Assembly (NCBI GenBank): GCA_003278815.1
Contig: QCDB01000005.1
Location: 1 to 64,000, forward strand
Direction: 5' to 3'
Source: SAR86 cluster bacterium AG-349-I13
GTDB taxonomy: Bacteria; Pseudomonadota; Gammaproteobacteria; Magnimaribacterales; TMED112
Length of the DNA: 64,000 nucleotides
Positions within the stretch are counted from its first letter, which is position 1. Every line of letters starts with the position of its first letter. A model generated the notes under the pieces. That model made no database searches. It had not been told where the DNA came from and saw nothing but the letters and a program-made list of their open reading frames with translations. Of the stretch, positions 8,365 to 17,044 are shown one piece after another. The position numbers were made by a program, and so were the translations under genes.

Positions 8365-8961
8365 TTAAAATGATGCACTCAAAGTAAAGACAAGACCATC
8401 CTCATCTTCCATTTCAGTACCTTCTTCAGCTTCAAATGAGGTATAACCTATTGACGCATCGTACCCAAAAAGTGGGAAAGCATAAGCGACTAAGAAATTG
8501 GTCCCATATGTGTTGTAATCTCCGTAAGAGACTGATACATAATCATCTGAATAAGAAACTTCTAAATAATCTGCATCACCTTCAACTGGTGAATAATAAG
8601 AAAAACCAATTCCATCATAAGATGCTGAGAAATAAAACTCCTCAAAATCTCCAGTAGTGCCTGGGTAAGCATAATCTATGTAACCTACATCGTAATCAAA
8701 GCCCATTTCAGAAGTCCCGGCATAACCAGCATAAGTATCAAGCTCAAGACCTGCACCTCCAAAAGCAACGTTAGAACCCCATGTTCCAGCATAGAAGCCA
8801 GAATCATCGGTATAATCAAAACCACCGCTATAACCAGGATCATCCATTGTCTGAGTCATGCCTCGCCATACGTAATTTGTGGTAAAGTTGAAGTTCGCTG
8901 ATATATCAGCAAACAACGTAAAAGTTAGAAACATGACTAATGTCATCATTCCCTTTTTCAT
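8365..8961 (-). CDS. TorF family putative porin
   Basis: Outer-membrane beta-barrel protein of the family labelled TorF putative porin (TIGR02001). N-terminal signal peptide (KKGMMTLVMFLTFTLFA), then NFTTNYVWRGMTQT, the family's characteristic opening strand. Alternating aromatic/glycine strands follow and the protein ends in Phe, as outer-membrane barrels do. The ATG at 8961 is chosen because AAGGAG lies 5 nt before it; the GTG at 8967 would sit inside that site. 198 residues. Co-transcribed with amtB (16-nt gap) behind a glutamine riboswitch, so a role in passing small nitrogen compounds across the outer membrane is inferred. The acidic, Asp/Glu/Tyr-rich sequence would suit a cation path. 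Confidence 0.87.
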   Translation of the reverse strand: MKKGMMTLVMFLTFTLFADISANFNFTTNYVWRGMTQTMDDPGYSGGFDYTDDSGFYAGTWGSNVAFGGAGLELDTYAGYAGTSEMGFDYDVGYIDYAYPGTTGDFEEFYFSASYDGIGFSYYSPVEGDADYLEVSYSDDYVSVSYGDYNTYGTNFLVAYAFPLFGYDASIGYTSFEAEEGTEMEDEDGLVFTLSASF

Positions 8962-9019
8962 AAACACTCCTTAAAAATGCGTTATAAAAAAAAGGGTCAA
9001 ACCTTATCATAGAAAATTA

Positions 9020-9075
9020 AGCGCGTTCCTTCAGCTGTTGCCTACTTCCGTCCGTATTGGATGAACGATTCCGCT
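9020..9075 (-). promoter_or_regulatory. Glutamine riboswitch aptamer (glnA / downstream-peptide type)
   Basis: On the minus strand the leader of the porin-amtB transcript contains the conserved core of the glutamine-I aptamer: CGUUCA (9067-9062), GGACGGAAGUAGG (9053-9041) and GAAGGAACGCG (9032-9022). P1 pairs CGUUC with GAACG (9063-9067 with 9024-9028), extended past a 4-nt asymmetric loop by AGCG/CGCU (9072-9075 with 9020-9023). P2 is UCC/GGA and P3 is GGC/GCU around an AACA loop. The class is known from cyanobacteria and marine metagenomes, upstream of nitrogen genes. The sequence was recognised from memory of the consensus; no covariance search was run. The expression platform (8962-9019) holds a weak 4-bp hairpin before eight U, and the ribosome binding site. 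Confidence 0.85.
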
Positions 9076-9148
9076 CCTTTTTTACCATGGAGATGGTTTA
9101 ACTTTTAACCCATGTTATATGGGCTCCTTTTATCCCATGGAGTATGGG
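9074..9148 (-). repeat. Three tandem 25-nt repeats, each a predicted H-type pseudoknot
   Basis: Three units with an exact 25-nt period (9124-9148, 9099-9123, 9074-9098), read on the minus strand just 5' of the glutamine aptamer. Unit plan: stem arm, loop, stem arm, A-rich linker, tail. Unit 1 is CCCAU-A-CUCC-AUGGG-AUAAAA-GGAG. Unit 2 is CCCAU-A-UAAC-AUGGG-UUAAAA-GUUA. Unit 3 is ACCAU-CUCC-AUGGU-AAAAAA-GGAG. In each, the tail complements the loop, so loop-tail pairing makes an H-type pseudoknot. Between copies three of the four loop-tail pairs and the outer stem pair change in a compensatory way. The linker keeps UAAAA or AAAAA, as expected if it lies in the stem minor groove. I do not recognise this as a known family in this context. 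Confidence 0.8.
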
Positions 9149-9192
9149 CTATAAACACAAGTTATAAATATACATTATCCAAAGTAATACCC

Positions 9193-9198
9193 TATAAT
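9193..9198 (+). promoter_or_regulatory. Possible -10 element for gltB
   Basis: A perfect TATAAT lies 45 nt upstream of the gltB ATG. The best -35 at 16 nt spacing (TACATT, 9171-9176) is poor. A transcript from here would begin after the hairpin repeats, so those would not be in the gltB mRNA. For the opposite direction GATAAT (9179-9174, minus strand) is the best -10 for the porin-amtB leader and would start transcription about 20 nt before the first pseudoknot. Both calls rest on -10 boxes alone in AT-rich DNA. Confidence 0.35.
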
Positions 9199-9243
9199 AA
9201 AAAAGTCAACACAAAAAAACGAATAAGTAAAACTTAATACGAA

Positions 9244-12200
9244 ATGAAGGGTAAATTTAGGATAAGTGATCATGATGCATGCGGTACAGGCATTATATTC
9301 AGCAAAAATAACACATACAGCCATTCAATAATATCGAGAGCTCTTCTATCCCTGAAGAATATGAAACATAGAGGGGCACTAAGTTACGATGGAATGACCC
9401 CTGACGGTTGTGGAATTCTTATAGATTTAGACCGAAAATTTTATCAAAAAAAACTGTTGGAAGAGCAAAATCTCATTCTTCCAAATAAATTTGCTATTGC
9501 AGTTTTAATGGTTCAAGAAGGTTTTGACCACGTTAAAGTGATGTCAAAAATCTGTTCAGAGTTCGACTTAAAAATCGTTGCAGAGAGAGAGCTTAATGTT
9601 GATAAAAAATTTTTAGGGGAACTCGCACAAAAATCTTGCCCTCGGTTTATCCAATTTTTTATTTCACCAAAGAAAAATAATTTGTCAAATAACTTAGAGC
9701 CAATTTATTTTAAAGTTAAAAAATATTTTGATAACAATTTTAGTGCTGAAAAAGAACTCTATTGTAGTAGTTTTTCAGAAACTACTATTGTTTATAAAGG
9801 CCTAATTCACCCAGATTTTTTTGCTCAATTTTATAAAGATCTTGCAGATACGTCTCATTCTTCAGCGTCAGCTACTTTTCATGTAAGGTTTTCAACTAAT
9901 ACATCACCTAAATGGCATCTAGCCCAACCTTACAGGTTGATAGCGCATAATGGTGAAATTAATACCATAAGTGGTAACAGGAATTGGGCTACTGCCAGAG
10001 TTGAGAATTTTGAATCCAAGAAGTTAGGAGACTTAAAAGAATATTATCCGTTAATAAATCAAGAGGGTTCTGACTCGTCTTCCTTAGATAATATACTGGA
10101 ACTATTTACTTTGGGTGGAATAAACATTGGTAGAGCTGCAAGAATGCTCATTCCACCGTCATGGCAAAATACCGACCTTATTGATCCAGATGAGAAAGCT
10201 TTTCATGAATACAATTCAATGCATATGGAGGCTTGGGACGGCCCAGCTTTAATATGTTTTCAAAGCAATGAATTTATTTCCTGTTTCCTGGATCGAAATG
10301 GCCTAAGGCCAGCAAGAATCGAGCATTTTGACGATGATTCAATTTGTATTTCATCTGAAGTTGGATCAAACCAAATTAATAATCTAAAACGGATTGGTAC
10401 TGGAAGATTAGGACCTGGAGGGTTGATACTTTTCGATAGAAACTCGAAGGAATTATTAATGGATGATCAAGTTGACAAAAAACTTGCGCTTTCTAAACCA
10501 TATAGAAAATGGCTCAAAGAAAATGCCAAACATCTGGAAGCCAAATTACATGAATACAGCGGCCCAGAAATGCGAGAAATTTCTGACAAATATTATCAAC
10601 AGTCTTGCAAATCTTTCTTGTTAAATGATGAAGAAAAACAAATGCTCAAAACTTATGCATTTGAAAGTAATGAGCCTACAGGGTCTATGGGAGACGATAC
10701 TCCAATATCACCTATAAGTGGAAAAATTAGATCAATTTATGACAACTGTAGGCAGAAATTTGCTCAGGTAACCAATCCTCCAATAGATTCTTTACGAGAA
10801 AAATCAGTAATGTCATTAGAGACTTGTTTGGGGCCCGAGCTGAATATTTTTGAAGAAACTGCTGAACACGCTAATCGTATAGTCGTAAATTCTCCTATTC
10901 TTTCTCATAAAAAATTTAATCTTTTGTTAAAAAATAAGAAATTTCCATGCAAACGATTTTCCTTGGAGTATTGTGAATCAGAAGGTCTGCAAATAGCTAT
11001 TGAGAGGGTTTTAGAAGATGTTGTAAAAGCAGTCAAAGTTGGGACGAATCTTGTGATTTTAGATGAAAAACAATCTAGTTTAAAAATTCCTGTTATACCG
11101 GCACTTTTAATTACATCAGCACTTCATCATAAACTTATTGCAGAGAATTTAAGAACAAAATGCAATGTTATTGTGAATACGGCATCTGCGAGAGACAACC
11201 ATCAAATTGCTTGTCTAATTTCTTTTGGTGCAACATGTGTTCACCCTTGGCTGGGGTTACAAACTATTTTAAAAATAGCGCACAAAAATCATTCGGAGAT
11301 GAGCTCAAATGATTTATGTGTTTCATATAGAAAATGTCTCAACAAAGGCCTCCTAAAAATTATGTCAAAAATGGGGATATCAAATGTATCTAGCTATAGA
11401 GGTTCGGGTTTATTTGAAGTAATCGGATTTTCTGACGAAGTGAACAAACTATGTTTCCCAAAAAATGAATCTCTGATAAAGGGAGACTCATTTAATGACA
11501 TACATAAAAATATTCTCTTCACAATATCTACTGATGATAATGATGTAAAGATAGCAAAAGGATTGCATAAATATAAACACGGTGGTGAGGATCATGCTTT
11601 CAATCCTGATGTGGTTATGAACCTTCAAAATTCATTAAAAAAAGGCTCTTACGAAGGATTTAAAAAGTACTCTGCGCATGTAGATTCCAGAAAAAATTTA
11701 GCAATAAGAGACTACTTTGAACTTGAATCTAATAAGAAATCTATTAGTGCCGAAGAGGTTGAACCTATTGAAGCTATTTTAGCTAGATTTGATTCAGCTG
11801 GCATGAGTTTAGGATCTATGTCACCACATGCTCATGAAACATTAGCTGCAGCGATGAATGGCCTGGGATGTAGATCAAATTCAGGTGAGGGTGGCGAGGA
11901 CCCTAAAAGATATGGAACTCGACTGGAATCAAAAATTAAACAAATTGCTTCAGGTAGATTTGGGGTAACACCGCATTACCTCAGAAATGCAGAAGTTTTG
12001 CAGATAAAGATTGCTCAAGGAGCCAAACCAGGTGAAGGTGGCCAACTACCAGGCTCAAAAGTCGATTCTTATATTGCACAACTAAGATACTCTAAACCAG
12101 GCATAACATTAATTTCACCACCACCTCATCATGATATTTATTCCATAGAAGATCTTGCTCAACTTATTTATGACCTAAAACAAGTCAACCCTGAAGCAAT

Positions 12201-13659
12201 GGTTTCAGTTAAACTTGTTTCTGAACCAGGCGTGGGTATTGTTGCTGCGGGAGTAGTGAAAGCAAACGCCGATTTTATTACTATTTCCGGTCACGATGGC
12301 GGTACTGGAGCTAGCCCAATATCCTCTATAAGACATGCGGGTTCTCCGTGGGAAACTGGAATGTTTGAAACACAAAATACGTTGCTACAAAGCAACCTTA
12401 GATCCAACGTGAGGCTTCAAACTGATGGAGGCCTAAAGACAGCTCAAGATGTTGTGAAAGCAGCTATATTTGGTGCAGATTCATTTGGATTTGGTACAGC
12501 ACCAATGATTGCCATGGGGTGTAAATATTTGAGAATTTGTCATTTAAATAATTGTGCAACAGGTGTAGCAACACAACAATTAAGGATAATCGATGAACAT
12601 TTCATTGGGGAAGTTGAAAAAGTACAAAAATTCTTTGAATACACTGCTATGGAAGTTCGAGAAATACTTGCAATATTAGGATTTAAAACACTAGATGAAA
12701 TTATAGGTAATACGACCTTATTGAAACTAAAAGATGGTTCGAAAAAGGAGTCAATAAAGTTAGGATTTGATCAACTGCTAGAGCGTTATAGGCCTAATAA
12801 AACACAATCAAATATAGTGAATAAGAATTTAATAAATAATTCTTTAAGTGATGAGTCATTAACAAACACACTTTCTAAAAAGTTAAAAAAGAATATTGCC
12901 AAAGGCAAGGGTGGATCATTCAATTTTGACATCAAGAATACACATAGATCTATTGGTGCAAGATTGGCTGGAGATATTGCTGAAAAATATGGTAGAGATG
13001 GTTTTCCTGAAAAACTTATTCTTAATTTCAAAGGAAATGCTGGACAAAGTTTTGGTTGCTGGAATTCCAAAGGGGTTGATTTGAAATTGACTGGCTTAGC
13101 CAACGATTATGTTGGGAAAGGAATGAATGGCGGAAAGATTGTTATAACAAAAGATAAACATCTAATAGAAGATAGATCAGTGCTTGCTGGCAATACATGT
13201 TTGTTTGGAGCAACAGGAGGAGAGTTCTACGCATCTGGCATTGTAGGCGAGAGATTTGCTGTGAGGAACTCCGGTGCTAAATCAATTATAGAGGGTAGCG
13301 GAGACCATTGTTGCGAGTATATGACAGGCGGTGAAGTAATTGTTTTAGGACCTGTTGGAAATAATTTTGGTGCGGGCATGACAGGCGGCTTTGCATATGT
13401 ATTTGATGAAGACAGAAGTTTTGTTGATAAATGCAATAAAGATTTGATATCTTTTAACAGAATAACCTCACAAGAAATGGAGGCACATAGGTCTTACCTT
13501 AAAGATCGTATTGCTCACTTTATAAAAGAAACAAATAGCGAAGTTGGTAGAACGATATTAGAGGATTTCGAAAAGTATCAAAGCTTGTTTTGGATAGTAA
13601 CGCCGTTCGCCGAAAATTTGACAAAAATTATTCAGAAAACTCGCGAGGATGCAGCATAA
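9244..13659 (+). CDS. gltB: Glutamate synthase (NADPH) large subunit
   Basis: Transfers the glutamine amide to 2-oxoglutarate, giving two glutamates; partner of GltD. 1471 residues. The N-terminal glutaminase nucleophile is Cys13 (DHDACGTG), exposed after removal of a 12-residue propeptide. The FMN/synthase domain has the 3Fe-4S cysteine block CKYLRICHLNNCATG. The C-terminal GXGXG repeat beta-helix domain includes GNAGQSFGCWNS and EYMTGGEVIVLG. Its stop overlaps the gltD start (TAATG). No clear ribosome binding site precedes the ATG. Divergent from porin-amtB, so ammonium uptake and assimilation face each other across a regulated gap. Confidence 0.97.
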   Translation: MKGKFRISDHDACGTGIIFSKNNTYSHSIISRALLSLKNMKHRGALSYDGMTPDGCGILIDLDRKFYQKKLLEEQNLILPNKFAIAVLMVQEGFDHVKVMSKICSEFDLKIVAERELNVDKKFLGELAQKSCPRFIQFFISPKKNNLSNNLEPIYFKVKKYFDNNFSAEKELYCSSFSETTIVYKGLIHPDFFAQFYKDLADTSHSSASATFHVRFSTNTSPKWHLAQPYRLIAHNGEINTISGNRNWATARVENFESKKLGDLKEYYPLINQEGSDSSSLDNILELFTLGGINIGRAARMLIPPSWQNTDLIDPDEKAFHEYNSMHMEAWDGPALICFQSNEFISCFLDRNGLRPARIEHFDDDSICISSEVGSNQINNLKRIGTGRLGPGGLILFDRNSKELLMDDQVDKKLALSKPYRKWLKENAKHLEAKLHEYSGPEMREISDKYYQQSCKSFLLNDEEKQMLKTYAFESNEPTGSMGDDTPISPISGKIRSIYDNCRQKFAQVTNPPIDSLREKSVMSLETCLGPELNIFEETAEHANRIVVNSPILSHKKFNLLLKNKKFPCKRFSLEYCESEGLQIAIERVLEDVVKAVKVGTNLVILDEKQSSLKIPVIPALLITSALHHKLIAENLRTKCNVIVNTASARDNHQIACLISFGATCVHPWLGLQTILKIAHKNHSEMSSNDLCVSYRKCLNKGLLKIMSKMGISNVSSYRGSGLFEVIGFSDEVNKLCFPKNESLIKGDSFNDIHKNILFTISTDDNDVKIAKGLHKYKHGGEDHAFNPDVVMNLQNSLKKGSYEGFKKYSAHVDSRKNLAIRDYFELESNKKSISAEEVEPIEAILARFDSAGMSLGSMSPHAHETLAAAMNGLGCRSNSGEGGEDPKRYGTRLESKIKQIASGRFGVTPHYLRNAEVLQIKIAQGAKPGEGGQLPGSKVDSYIAQLRYSKPGITLISPPPHHDIYSIEDLAQLIYDLKQVNPEAMVSVKLVSEPGVGIVAAGVVKANADFITISGHDGGTGASPISSIRHAGSPWETGMFETQNTLLQSNLRSNVRLQTDGGLKTAQDVVKAAIFGADSFGFGTAPMIAMGCKYLRICHLNNCATGVATQQLRIIDEHFIGEVEKVQKFFEYTAMEVREILAILGFKTLDEIIGNTTLLKLKDGSKKESIKLGFDQLLERYRPNKTQSNIVNKNLINNSLSDESLTNTLSKKLKKNIAKGKGGSFNFDIKNTHRSIGARLAGDIAEKYGRDGFPEKLILNFKGNAGQSFGCWNSKGVDLKLTGLANDYVGKGMNGGKIVITKDKHLIEDRSVLAGNTCLFGATGGEFYASGIVGERFAVRNSGAKSIIEGSGDHCCEYMTGGEVIVLGPVGNNFGAGMTGGFAYVFDEDRSFVDKCNKDLISFNRITSQEMEAHRSYLKDRIAHFIKETNSEVGRTILEDFEKYQSLFWIVTPFAENLTKIIQKTREDAA

Positions 13660-15053
13660 TGTCTACGAATTTTGAATTCATTGATATTAAGAGGATAGAA
13701 CCTGAAACAAAGCCAATAAGTGAGCGAAAAATTGATTTTGGTGAAATATACGAAACGCAAAATATTGATTCAGTTAAAGAACAATCAAGTAGATGTTTAG
13801 ACTGTGGCAACCCTTATTGTGAGTGGAAGTGTCCACTTCACAATTATATACCTGATTGGCTAAAGCTCGCACAGGAAGGTTCAATTCAAGAGGCGGCAGA
13901 TTTATGCCATGAAACAAATTCTTTTCCAGAAATATGTGGGAGAATCTGCCCACAAGAAAAACTCTGCGAGGGTGCTTGTACTTTAAATACAGGATATGAA
14001 GCTGTCACTATTGGCCAGATTGAGAAGTATATTACTGATAAAGCTCTAGCTGAAGGGTGGAAACCAAAAAAATATGTTGAAAATTTTTCTACCCAAACAG
14101 TTTCTATAATTGGTGCTGGTCCTGCAGGTCTTGCATGTGCCGAAAATCTCATCAGAAGGGGAGTTAAGTGTACTGTCTATGACCGTTATTCTGAGATAGG
14201 TGGCTTATTAACCTACGGAATACCGGAGTTTAAATTAGAAAAAAATATTGTGTTAAAACGACGTGAGTTGCTCGAAGAGCTAGGTGTAAAGTTTGTCCTA
14301 AATTATGAAGTTAATGATGCCAGGATGTCAGAAATTGAACACAAAAGTGATGCAATATTTTTAGGTTTAGGCACATATGAATCGATAAAAGGGAACATCT
14401 CAGGCGATAAAAAAGATGGCGTTGTTGAAGCACTTCCGTATCTTATTAAAAATACTGAATACCTTATGTCAGATGAGGATGCCGAGAGCATCAATTTTAG
14501 CGGTAAAAAAGTGGTGGTCTTGGGTGGTGGAGATACTGCTATGGATTGTGTTAGAACAGCTGTTAGACAACAAGCTGCAAAAGTCACTTGTGTATATAGA
14601 AGAGATAAAGAGAATATGCCTGGCTCAGTAAAAGAAATAAAACATGCAATCGAAGAAGGAGTCGAGTTTTTATTTAACTCTCAACCTTTAGAAATAATAG
14701 GAAATGGTAAAGTGAGACAATTAAAAATTGGTCAGACTAAACTCGGAAAACCAGATAGCTCTGGGAGAAGAAAACCTATGTTAGTAGAAGGTTCAGAAAA
14801 AACACTCGAAATTGATAAGCTAGTCATCGCTTTTGGTTATGAAGCAGACCCACAAAGCTTTGTTTCTAAAAACGATATAAAAATATCTGAAAGAGGTTTG
14901 ATTGCTCTGGAGAATAAAGAATATAAATATCAAACTTCAAACCCAAAGTTTTTTGCTGGAGGAGATATGATAATAGGTTCAAGCTTAGCTGTGCATGCTA
15001 TAGCGCATGGGAGAGATGCAGCAAAAGAAATTATAAAATTTCTTAAAACCTAG
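13659..15053 (+). CDS. gltD: Glutamate synthase small subunit
   Basis: NADPH-oxidising subunit that feeds electrons to GltB, 464 residues. Two cysteine clusters for 4Fe-4S centres are visible near the N-terminus (CLDCGNPYCEWKC and CGRICPQEKLCEGAC). The FAD site is GAGPAGLACAE and the NADPH site GGGDTAMDC; C-terminal GGDMIIGSSLAVHA completes the fold. The frame is open back to 13590, but the ATG at 13659 overlaps the gltB stop and has GAGGA 9 nt upstream, so that start is preferred. Confidence 0.96.
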   Translation: MSTNFEFIDIKRIEPETKPISERKIDFGEIYETQNIDSVKEQSSRCLDCGNPYCEWKCPLHNYIPDWLKLAQEGSIQEAADLCHETNSFPEICGRICPQEKLCEGACTLNTGYEAVTIGQIEKYITDKALAEGWKPKKYVENFSTQTVSIIGAGPAGLACAENLIRRGVKCTVYDRYSEIGGLLTYGIPEFKLEKNIVLKRRELLEELGVKFVLNYEVNDARMSEIEHKSDAIFLGLGTYESIKGNISGDKKDGVVEALPYLIKNTEYLMSDEDAESINFSGKKVVVLGGGDTAMDCVRTAVRQQAAKVTCVYRRDKENMPGSVKEIKHAIEEGVEFLFNSQPLEIIGNGKVRQLKIGQTKLGKPDSSGRRKPMLVEGSEKTLEIDKLVIAFGYEADPQSFVSKNDIKISERGLIALENKEYKYQTSNPKFFAGGDMIIGSSLAVHAIAHGRDAAKEIIKFLKT

Positions 15054-15068
15054 AGTTATACTGAGAAC

Positions 15069-15593
15069 ATGGATGCAAATTTAATTCTTCTAATTGTCCA
15101 GGTAGTTGCGGCCTTAGGTGTAGTTATTTCCGTTGTTTATCTTGGTGTTCAGATCCATCAACAAAATGAAATAACCAAAGCACAATTCGGTCACTCTTTG
15201 ACTCAGAGGCAATATGAAAGATACTTTGCAACAACAAAAGACTCAGAATTTGCAGATTTTCTAGCTAAAGATTGGGATGGAGAGTTAACACACGGTGAAC
15301 AGTGGAGAGTAGCTATGTTTATAGTTATGGCGCTTGTCGACATTTTTGATGTTTATGAAAAAGTTCAAAAAGGTTTTGTCGATGAAAAGCACTTAATAAT
15401 TCGGATGAATGCCCTGAAACTTGGCACTATGAAAACTAAACTAGCAAAAGGCACCTGGGATTTTTGGAAATCCACTAGAGATGAGAAATTTATTGCATGG
15501 TTTGAGCAAGAAATGTTTGGAAATGATGCAGCTAAATGGACTCATGAGCCCACTGATGTGCCAGATGGAATCAAATCTAGTATAAGAGAATAA
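15069..15593 (+). CDS. Small membrane-anchored protein of unknown function
   Basis: 174 residues. One N-terminal transmembrane segment (residues 4-28, LILLIVQVVAALGVVISVVYLG), followed by a soluble, helical, tryptophan-rich domain (HGEQWRVAMFIVMALVDIFD; AKGTWDFWKSTRDEKFIAWF). Similar VVYLGVQI-type proteins are common in marine proteobacteria, but I know no function. It starts 15 nt after gltD and may be read through from it. It converges on the TPR gene with a 2-nt gap. Confidence 0.7.
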   Translation: MDANLILLIVQVVAALGVVISVVYLGVQIHQQNEITKAQFGHSLTQRQYERYFATTKDSEFADFLAKDWDGELTHGEQWRVAMFIVMALVDIFDVYEKVQKGFVDEKHLIIRMNALKLGTMKTKLAKGTWDFWKSTRDEKFIAWFEQEMFGNDAAKWTHEPTDVPDGIKSSIRE

Positions 15594-15595
15594 TT

Positions 15596-17044
15596 TTAGG
15601 CGAATTGTGCTTTTGCTGTAGCGGTTAATTTTTTTTGGAGCTCTTCATTATTTAGATGAAATCTATCAACTTCGTTATCCCAGTCTAAATCCTTGAACTC
15701 ATTCAACCCTTTTTTGTACCATACTTCGTCTTGAAGCTTATCTCCATTTTTGAATTTTGAATGAGTTCTAAGTAACCAAGTTCTATTTGTTGGTTCATTT
15801 ATTGTTTTAAAAATTTCATCGCACTTATCGTATTGACCATTTAGAAAATAAGCAAAAAATAAATTATTTGTTCTTCTATCAGAATTACTATCAGCAAATG
15901 GAATAGGGTCTATTTCGTACAATTTCTCCCAGACTTTCACACCTTCAGGAATTTTATTAGATCGAAGAAGAGCATCTCCATAGATTGACATTACTGTTGG
16001 ATTATTTGGATTGGCATTATAAGAAGTTGTGGCAAATTTTAGCATTTGTGGATAGTCATGTAGTGATAAATAGACTTCACCCAAAAGTCTGTTAGCGTTC
16101 CAATCATTCTCATTTTTTTCTTTGGCAAAATCTAAGGCTGCAAACATTTCATTGATCCATTCATCCGTTTGTTCAACAAAACCCATACCCATAGCTTGCC
16201 CCATTGTGCATGCTTTCCAAGAATAGGGTAGAGGGTTATCCTTATCAGCTTCGATTGCTAAATTAAGCATTTTAAGTGCTTCTGCATTAGACTCTTTGTT
16301 GTACTTTTGATTAAGTGCTCTACCTTTAAGCATGTAATCATATGAGGTCATATTCTTTGTTGGTTTTCTATATGCTCTTTTTAAGCTTTTGATTTCAATG
16401 TTACCCACAGTCTGGTTGATAATTTTTTTCACAATTTCATCTTGTACTTCAAAAATATCTGTTTTAACACGATCGTACTTATTTGACCAAAGGACGTTTC
16501 CCTCCTCAGTCTCTGACAGTTCTACCGAGATCCTCAATCTGTTCTCAATTGCTCTTATGCTTCCAGAAACAAGATAATCAGCATTCCATTTTGAGGCAAA
16601 CTCATCTGCCGAAAGATTTTCATTCCTACATTCAAAACACGCTTTACGAGATACAATTTCAACTTCTTTTATCATTGAAAATTCGCTAATTAAGTCTTCA
16701 ACAATGCCATCCACTAAAAATAACCCCTCATCATCTTTATTTAAATTTTCAAAAGGTAGCACAGCGATTTTTGGTACTAAATTATTTGTTCTTGTGGCAA
16801 TGTTATCGTTTAACTCTGAATCTCTTTCTTCAGATCTTAAGAAATAAGCTATTACTAAAAAAATCGGTAAAAACGCCGGAATTCCTATAAGCAGTGTTTG
16901 CATAAAAAGTTCTGAAGAAATTCCTAAAGTGTCTTGAATAGAAACATTACTGACTACAACACTTGCAACTTGTATTAAGGCAAAACCAGCTACTATATAT
17001 GCTGTAGCACTTTTCCATAGCACATTAAAAATCTTCTTTAACAT
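15596..17044 (-). CDS. TolB-like / TPR membrane protein
   Basis: 482 residues. Two N-terminal hydrophobic segments (about 12-32 and 49-68) are followed by a TolB/FlgO-like amino-terminal domain of the kind found in CadC- and adenylate-cyclase-linked proteins: KIAVLPFENLNKDDEG, VDGIVEDLISEFS, ADYLVSGSIRAIENRLRIS and DIFEVQDEIVKKI. The C-terminal half (about 215-450) is helical with TPR-like repeats. There is no DNA-binding or cyclase domain, so it may be a scaffold or sensor. Its ATG overlaps the stop of the upstream M14 peptidase gene (TGATG), implying translational coupling and a joint role. The TTG one codon earlier is less likely. Confidence 0.75.
   Translation of the reverse strand: MLKKIFNVLWKSATAYIVAGFALIQVASVVVSNVSIQDTLGISSELFMQTLLIGIPAFLPIFLVIAYFLRSEERDSELNDNIATRTNNLVPKIAVLPFENLNKDDEGLFLVDGIVEDLISEFSMIKEVEIVSRKACFECRNENLSADEFASKWNADYLVSGSIRAIENRLRISVELSETEEGNVLWSNKYDRVKTDIFEVQDEIVKKIINQTVGNIEIKSLKRAYRKPTKNMTSYDYMLKGRALNQKYNKESNAEALKMLNLAIEADKDNPLPYSWKACTMGQAMGMGFVEQTDEWINEMFAALDFAKEKNENDWNANRLLGEVYLSLHDYPQMLKFATTSYNANPNNPTVMSIYGDALLRSNKIPEGVKVWEKLYEIDPIPFADSNSDRRTNNLFFAYFLNGQYDKCDEIFKTINEPTNRTWLLRTHSKFKNGDKLQDEVWYKKGLNEFKDLDWDNEVDRFHLNNEELQKKLTATAKAQFA

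Noticed and set aside
9074-9148. CRISPR-like or simple DNA-operator array
   Set aside because: Units touch without spacers and differ in sequence; only pairing is kept. A dimer-binding operator would not explain the loop-tail covariation.
9081-9150. Series of intrinsic terminators for one of the divergent genes
   Set aside because: Stems are only 5 bp and no T run of terminator type follows each one on either strand in the right place; regular 25-nt spacing fits a structured array better.
8962-9243. NtrC/sigma-54 promoter for porin-amtB
   Set aside because: No TGGC-N8-TGC type -24/-12 element was found by eye on either strand of the gap.
13590-13658. Upstream extension of gltD
   Set aside because: It lies inside gltB; the ATG at 13659 overlaps the gltB stop and has a ribosome binding site.
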